Source of the DNA: Neocallimastix lanati (nom. inval.)
Lineage: Eukaryota > Neocallimastigomycota > Neocallimastigomycetes > Neocallimastigales > Neocallimastigaceae
Reading direction: 5' to 3'
DNA length: 64,000 nucleotides
Assembly (NCBI GenBank): GCA_016946835.1
Contig: JACVTC010000002.1
Span: 520,001-584,000, forward strand
Both the position numbers and the translations under genes were made by a program. Under the pieces are notes generated by a model. That model worked only from the letters and a program-made list of their open reading frames with translations. It made no database searches and had not been told where the DNA came from. Positions 59,455-64,000 of the stretch are shown here, one piece after another (position 1 is the first letter of the stretch; every line of letters starts with the position of its first letter).

Positions 59455-59990
59455 ATTAATTTTTCTATGATTATTAATGAGAAATCATTAAATATTTCTG
59501 ATGATAAAGAGAAAGGTTTTGATGATTATATTAATTTTTACGTAGTGTGTCTCCTTCTTGGTGAAAATGAGGTATATGAAATTTTAAAGATTGGTTCAGG
59601 GGAAAGAAGGCTTTTTATTAATAATCACTCTCAATCACCTTCGAGGGAGTCTTCTTTCTCAGATTTCAAAGTTTGTAGGGTTTACCGAATTCTTAATTAA
59701 TACTTTGCTTATTGTGATTAGTGATTTCTACACTATGGTCAATTTATGTATCATTAGACCTACCCTACATGTTGTCAAGAGCATCAACGTCGAAATGATA
59801 AAAGAAAGAAGAAGTTCTGATACAGATTCGAATGATAATTTTATTTTTTTAAAAAATCTTTTAAATAAGCTCCAACTTTTATGTTCTTTATATAAATAAT
59901 TAAAATTGATTATCTAACCACACTTTATTGTTAACCTTTATTTTGAATGATAGAATTTTAATAAAGTTTTCTACCATCTATTTTATAATT
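59455..59990 (+). mobile_element. LINE-A copy A5, 5'-truncated
   Basis: Starts INEKSLNISDDKEKGFDDYI and closely follows copy A1 (INFYVVCLLLGEN, LKIGSGERRLFIN, SQSPSRESSF). A frame change near 59650-59690 is followed by GFTEFLINTLLIVISDFYTM and VVKSINVEMI. The conserved 3' motif is at 59777 (AAGAGCATCAACGTCGAAATG). Similarity to A1 stops at about 59842 (SDTDSNDNF). An AATAAAG signal lies at about 59960. No clear A-tail remains. Confidence 0.75.
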
Positions 59991-62060
59991 AGCATTACTT
60001 TTTTTTTTTTTTTTATATATATTATACTGTTTTATTAAATGGATGTTTTTTTTTTTTATATGTAGAGATTCTTTGAATATACATTATAAATGCTAATAAG
60101 GTTTATGATTAGCTTTAATTATTTATAAAAAAGATAATTATAGCAATAATATTTTAATTTTATATTTATTTTAATATTATTTTATTTTATTTAACCATAT
60201 AAAATAAATTAAAAAAAAAGGAATTAGTTTAATACTGCAACAATGTTGGAAATAAAGTTTAATATAGCTACAAATAATTCTTGTATATCTTTACATTTTT
60301 ATATGTAATCATAACATTATAGTGTGACATATAAAAATAAAGTGTTCAGATGATATCATTAGATTTATGTGAGTAGAACATAAATAATAATTACATGTAA
60401 TAAAAATTATGTAATTGATTCCATTCAATTTTATTAAAAATGATTAATAAATAAATAAGTAAATAAATAAATAAATAATTAATTAATAAATAAATAAATG
60501 AAATAAATAAAATAATACTAAATAAATTATAAAAAATATAAAAAATAAAAAAAATAAAATTATAATTATTATATTTATATATATATATTTAGATAAATTA
60601 AATTTTAAAGTTAACCAAAATAAAAAGAAAATAATAAAAATAAAAAAAAAATATCGTGTATTGTTTTGTGTAACAATTTATATTTTATATATTTTATTTT
60701 TCATGTTTATTATAATTAAACTAATATTAAATATTATTATTATTATTATTATTATTAGTATAATTAAAAACTAAAAGATTTAAAGATAAAAGTAAAAAAA
60801 AAATAAAATAAAATAAAAAAAAAAGAACAAAATTATTTATTAATAACATGATAAAGTTTTGTTAAACTTGTTTGAAATATTTAAAATATATTTATAATAT
60901 ACAAAATAATAAAGATTTTTTATTTATTTAAAGCTACTTTTTATTCATAATTTTACTTTTGATGTAAATTTTATAACTTAAAAAAGAAAAAATAAAATTT
61001 ATAACTTTTTTTTTTAATAGAAATTATTTTAATATTACATAAAAAATTGATTTGAACTTATTAATATAAATTAATAAAAGTATTTATAAATATTATTTAT
61101 ACTATTAAAAATTCATTATCTTAAAACATAAATTTATAATCAATTATCAATATATATATGTATATGGACATATCAACCTTTAAAATTATTATTACTATAT
61201 TGAATACAGTAAAGAATAACATATTATAAATAAATAAATAAGTAAATATATTTATATATTCATATTTATTATATTAAAAATTGTAGAATGAAAGTATAGA
61301 GTCATTATTAAATATTTAATAGTACAATAAATAATAATAGTTTAGTAATAAATAATTGAATAAATGAATAATTAAATAATTAAATAATAAATAATTGAAT
61401 AATAATTAATAATAAATAATAATAATAATAATAATAATAATTAATAATAAATAATAAATAATGTTAATAATAAATAATGTTAATGATAATTATAATGTTA
61501 ATAATAAAAAATAATATTTGATAATAAATAAATAATAAAAGAGACTTCTTTTTGAATATTAATTTTATATATAAAAAAAAGTTTAAAATTTTTTAAATTA
61601 AATTTTTTTTTTAAATTAAATTTTTTTTTTTAATTAATTAAAAATAAAAAAATAAAAAAATTTTTATTGAATATAAATTATCATAATATAAAAATTTATA
61701 ATAATAAAATAAAAATTTATAATAATAAAATAAAAATTTATAATAATAAAATAAAAATTTATAATATAAAAAATAAAAATTTTATTTTTTAATTTGTAAT
61801 TTTAAATTTTTTTTTTTTTTTTTAAAAAAAAAAAGAATAATTAAAATATTAAAAGTAATAATAATAATTAATTCTATAAAAATAATAGTTTCAAATTATA
61901 AGAAGTGTTCATATAAATTATATTTATCTTAATTTAATTTTTATTTTATATTTAATTTTAATTTTAATTTTTTTTTTTTTTTTCAAATTAAAGATTATAA
62001 TAATTTTACTTTTTTTTTTATCTGTTTTTAGTGTTATAATTATTTCTATTATATTTTATA
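59991..62060. other. AT-rich intergenic, no gene seen
   Basis: Mostly A/T filler with (AAT/TTA)n patches. At 61682-61770 a 24-bp unit (AAAATTTATAATAATAAAAT plus TAAA) is repeated about four times. Confidence 0.6.
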
Positions 62061-62230
62061 AATATTCTTTGTTCATTCTTCAATATTATAAATATTCTTT
62101 GTTCATTCTTCAATATTATAAATATTCTTTGTTCATTCTTCAATATTATAAATATTCTTTGTTCATTCTTCAATATTATAAATATTTTTTGTTCATTCTT
62201 CAATATTATAAATATTTTTTGTTCATACTT
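62061..62230 (+). repeat. 30-bp minisatellite, about 5.7 copies
   Basis: The unit AATATTCTTTGTTCATTCTT plus CAATATTATA starts at 62061, 62091, 62121, 62151, 62181 and 62211. The last two units carry the same C-to-T change. Its reverse strand is open (LKNEQRIFII repeated), but with no gene context it is treated as satellite. Confidence 0.9.
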
Positions 62231-62835
62231 TAATTATATTTTAATTTTAATTTTTAATTTTTATTTTATTTTTAATTATAGTTTAATTTTTTTTTTTAAA
62301 ATATTTTTATTTAATTAAAAGTATAAAAAAAAATTACACTATAATTAAAAATTAAATTTTTATTAATATATATATGTATTATAATATATATTATATTATA
62401 ATATAAAATGTAATATAATATAATATATTTATATATTATATTTTATATTATGAATAATAAATTAAAAGATTTTAAATCTGATAATGAATGATTATATAAA
62501 TATATGATATAACAATAAAAAAAAAAGTATAAAAAGTGTTAAAATATTCCTTTTGTTAAATCTTCACTTTGAAAAAAGTCAAAAAAAAGGGAGTTAAAAA
62601 AATATATATAAATGAATAAAATAAAAATAATTTATTAAATTTGATAATAGAAAAAATAATTGTATAAATCAGTAAAATGCTTTAGTCAATGTATGAAAGA
62701 AGAAAAAATTGAAAGTAAAGAAGAAAGAAGTAAACTATGGGAAAGAAAAAGTACTAAAGATCAATCTAAAGAAAAAGCCAATAGAATTATTTGTTGCTTA
62801 TATAAACTTTATTTATTAATATTTGTGGATCAAGA

Positions 62836-63362
62836 GAAGCTACAATAGAAATAGTGAAGGATGGCATATAAGCAATTCTTTTTCTGAAAGATAAAATATA
62901 GGGAACATTCTCAGCTTAATAACTGTATGATTCAAAATGATTTAATAAACATCAAAGACATGTATATTACCTGGTCAGAGCTGTTGGTATAGTATAATTC
63001 AATATTCTTTTCATTAATATCTACCCTTATAGCTTCGTCATCTTCTTAATCAGGAAAAAGAAGTTTCAAAGGAAAGAAGTCATAACCATAAGCTACCTTT
63101 TTACTGGTTTTATTCATATTATGAGCAAACTCATAAACAATGAAGGTATAATCAGAATAGCAGAAGTTACGATAGTAAAAATGAAGGAACAGACCCAGAG
63201 TTAATATCACTAAAAAAGATTCGTACATACGAAAATTGTTCTAGTGTTGGGACCATCTTCATAAAGGGCTTTTAATGAATGATATCTTTTAATATTGATA
63301 ATTTTTACCACTATGGTCTCGGAATTATCATCAGTTAGGAAATTTTGCTGATAAGATCTCAT
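62836..63362 (-). pseudogene. unrecognised gene remnant with candidate intron
   Basis: A minus-strand stretch of ordinary composition. An ATG at about 63362 opens MRSYQQNFLTDDNSETIVVK, then IINIKRYHSLKALYEDGPNT, and stops at 63210. A second frame (63228-63046) reads YTFIVYEFAHNMNKTSKKVA then YGYDFFPLKLLFPD and a TAA. It continues in frame as EDDEAIRVDINEKNIELYYT, NSSDQ. A plausible intron follows (donor GTAATA at 62970, acceptor TTTCAG ending 62884, 87 bp). The strand pattern FIVYEF...K.AYGYDFFPL faintly recalls C2/DHR-1 domains of DOCK proteins, but I do not claim the family. Two breaks make it a likely pseudogene. Confidence 0.35.
62884..62970 (-). other. candidate 87-bp spliceosomal intron
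   Basis: On the minus strand CTCTGACCAG is followed by GTAATATACATG. The segment ends TATTTTATCTTTCAG before AAAAAGAATTGC. GT-AG ends and a T-rich 3' part fit a fungal intron. It would be the only intron recognised in the window. Confidence 0.3.
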
Positions 63363-64000
63363 ACTTTAATTGATCTTTCATTTCTTTTTGAAAAGAAAGT
63401 GAATTTAATTTGATCTTTTATTTTTTTTTTAACTCATGTAAATTGAAAAAAAAAAAGATATTACTATGGGAAAATATGAGAAAAGTAGTCACTTCGATCT
63501 CTTTATTCATTGGAAATTAATATTTTTTGTTCTATCTTTTATTGTTTTTGAACTAATATTTTTATTGGAAAATAGCCAAGGAAGAAGAAAGAACAAGTAA
63601 GGAAGGAAATTCAAGAGAAATAAGATTGAATTTTTTATTCTAAATATTCTTTGGATCTATTTTTTTTATTTTCTTAAAAATTTTTATATTATATGGGAAT
63701 TGTGAGTGAAATCAATAATTTATAATTGAGTGTCACGATAATTTAATTATAATATAAAAGTTGTAATCTTTTGATTCATTGATCTCATGTAAATGTTGCT
63801 TTTAATTTAAAAATTGAACCATTTGAAATTGGGATTTAAAGGAAGAGAAGAAAAAGAAAGAAAATAAATATTTATATGAATTATTTATTCGTTGCTAATT
63901 TTGAAAGTTATTTTTATAAAAAAGTTCTTTTAATAAGTAAAAAAAGGAGACTTATTTCAAGAATAAAATAAAAAGATTTATAGGAAAATATTATTTTTTC
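63363..64000. other. AT-rich intergenic, no gene seen
   Basis: A/T-rich sequence with purine-rich patches. Repeated TTGATCTTTCATTTCTTTTT / TTTGATCTTTTATTTTTTTT segments lie at about 63370 and 63408. No supported ORF. Confidence 0.5.

Noticed and set aside
62061-62230. CRISPR-like regularly spaced repeat
   Set aside because: Units are contiguous with no unique spacers, and the genome is eukaryotic.

Overview
The window looks like nuclear DNA of a very AT-rich fungus, most probably an anaerobic gut fungus (Neocallimastigomycota). That placement is inferred from three things: intergenic DNA that is almost only A and T with huge homopolymers; one housekeeping gene, a fungal-type ketol-acid reductoisomerase, with strongly biased GC-richer codons; and many LINE, copia, gypsy and TIR elements with Asn-rich coding. 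The only confidently intact cellular gene is the reductoisomerase at 13139-14197 (+). Most other coding sequence is mobile-element derived.

Layout. 1-13000: no gene seen; A/T homopolymers, purine runs, TTATTTA-type heptamer arrays, an (AAT)96 array, a 181-bp tandem duplication carrying a 32-bp palindrome, and a mariner-like MITE candidate. 13048-14243: reductoisomerase gene with TATA-like box and AATAAA signal. 14900-25536: a graveyard of two related APE-type LINE families. Three 5'-truncated 3' ends (A1, A2, B1) are joined through poly(A), followed by a long but frameshifted LINE-A (16600-20716) and a more decayed LINE-B (20722-25536). 25546-31549: a small TIR element split by an apparently intact Ty1/copia retrotransposon (234-bp identical-looking LTRs, 5-bp duplication AATAT, one 1719-codon gag-pol). 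31559-37134: fragments of a MULE transposase, a gypsy gag and a third copia. 37341-43547: a decayed second copia, followed by an 84-bp MITE with a 10-bp duplication. 44450-47102 (-): two unrecognised protein-coding remnants. 50481-53190 (-): an open gypsy pol lacking gag and protease. 53217-64000: AT-rich filler with a fifth LINE-A family copy at 59.5 kb, minisatellites and a small broken gene-like region at 62.8-63.4 kb.

How the parts relate. The two copia elements share a primer-binding site complementary to the anticodon arm of a tRNA-Lys(CUU), which suggests copia-style half-tRNA priming. The LINE copies share a C-terminal domain beyond the CCHC motif and a CpG-containing nucleotide motif near their 3' ends. 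Short TIR elements (TTGCATTTCG / GTGGCGTATT termini, 9-10 bp duplications) recur beside the copias and may be MULE-mobilised. No single complete novel system is evident. The best leads are the half-tRNA primer, the LINE 3' motif and domain, the presequence-less reductoisomerase, and the orphan ORF pair at 44.4-47.1 kb.
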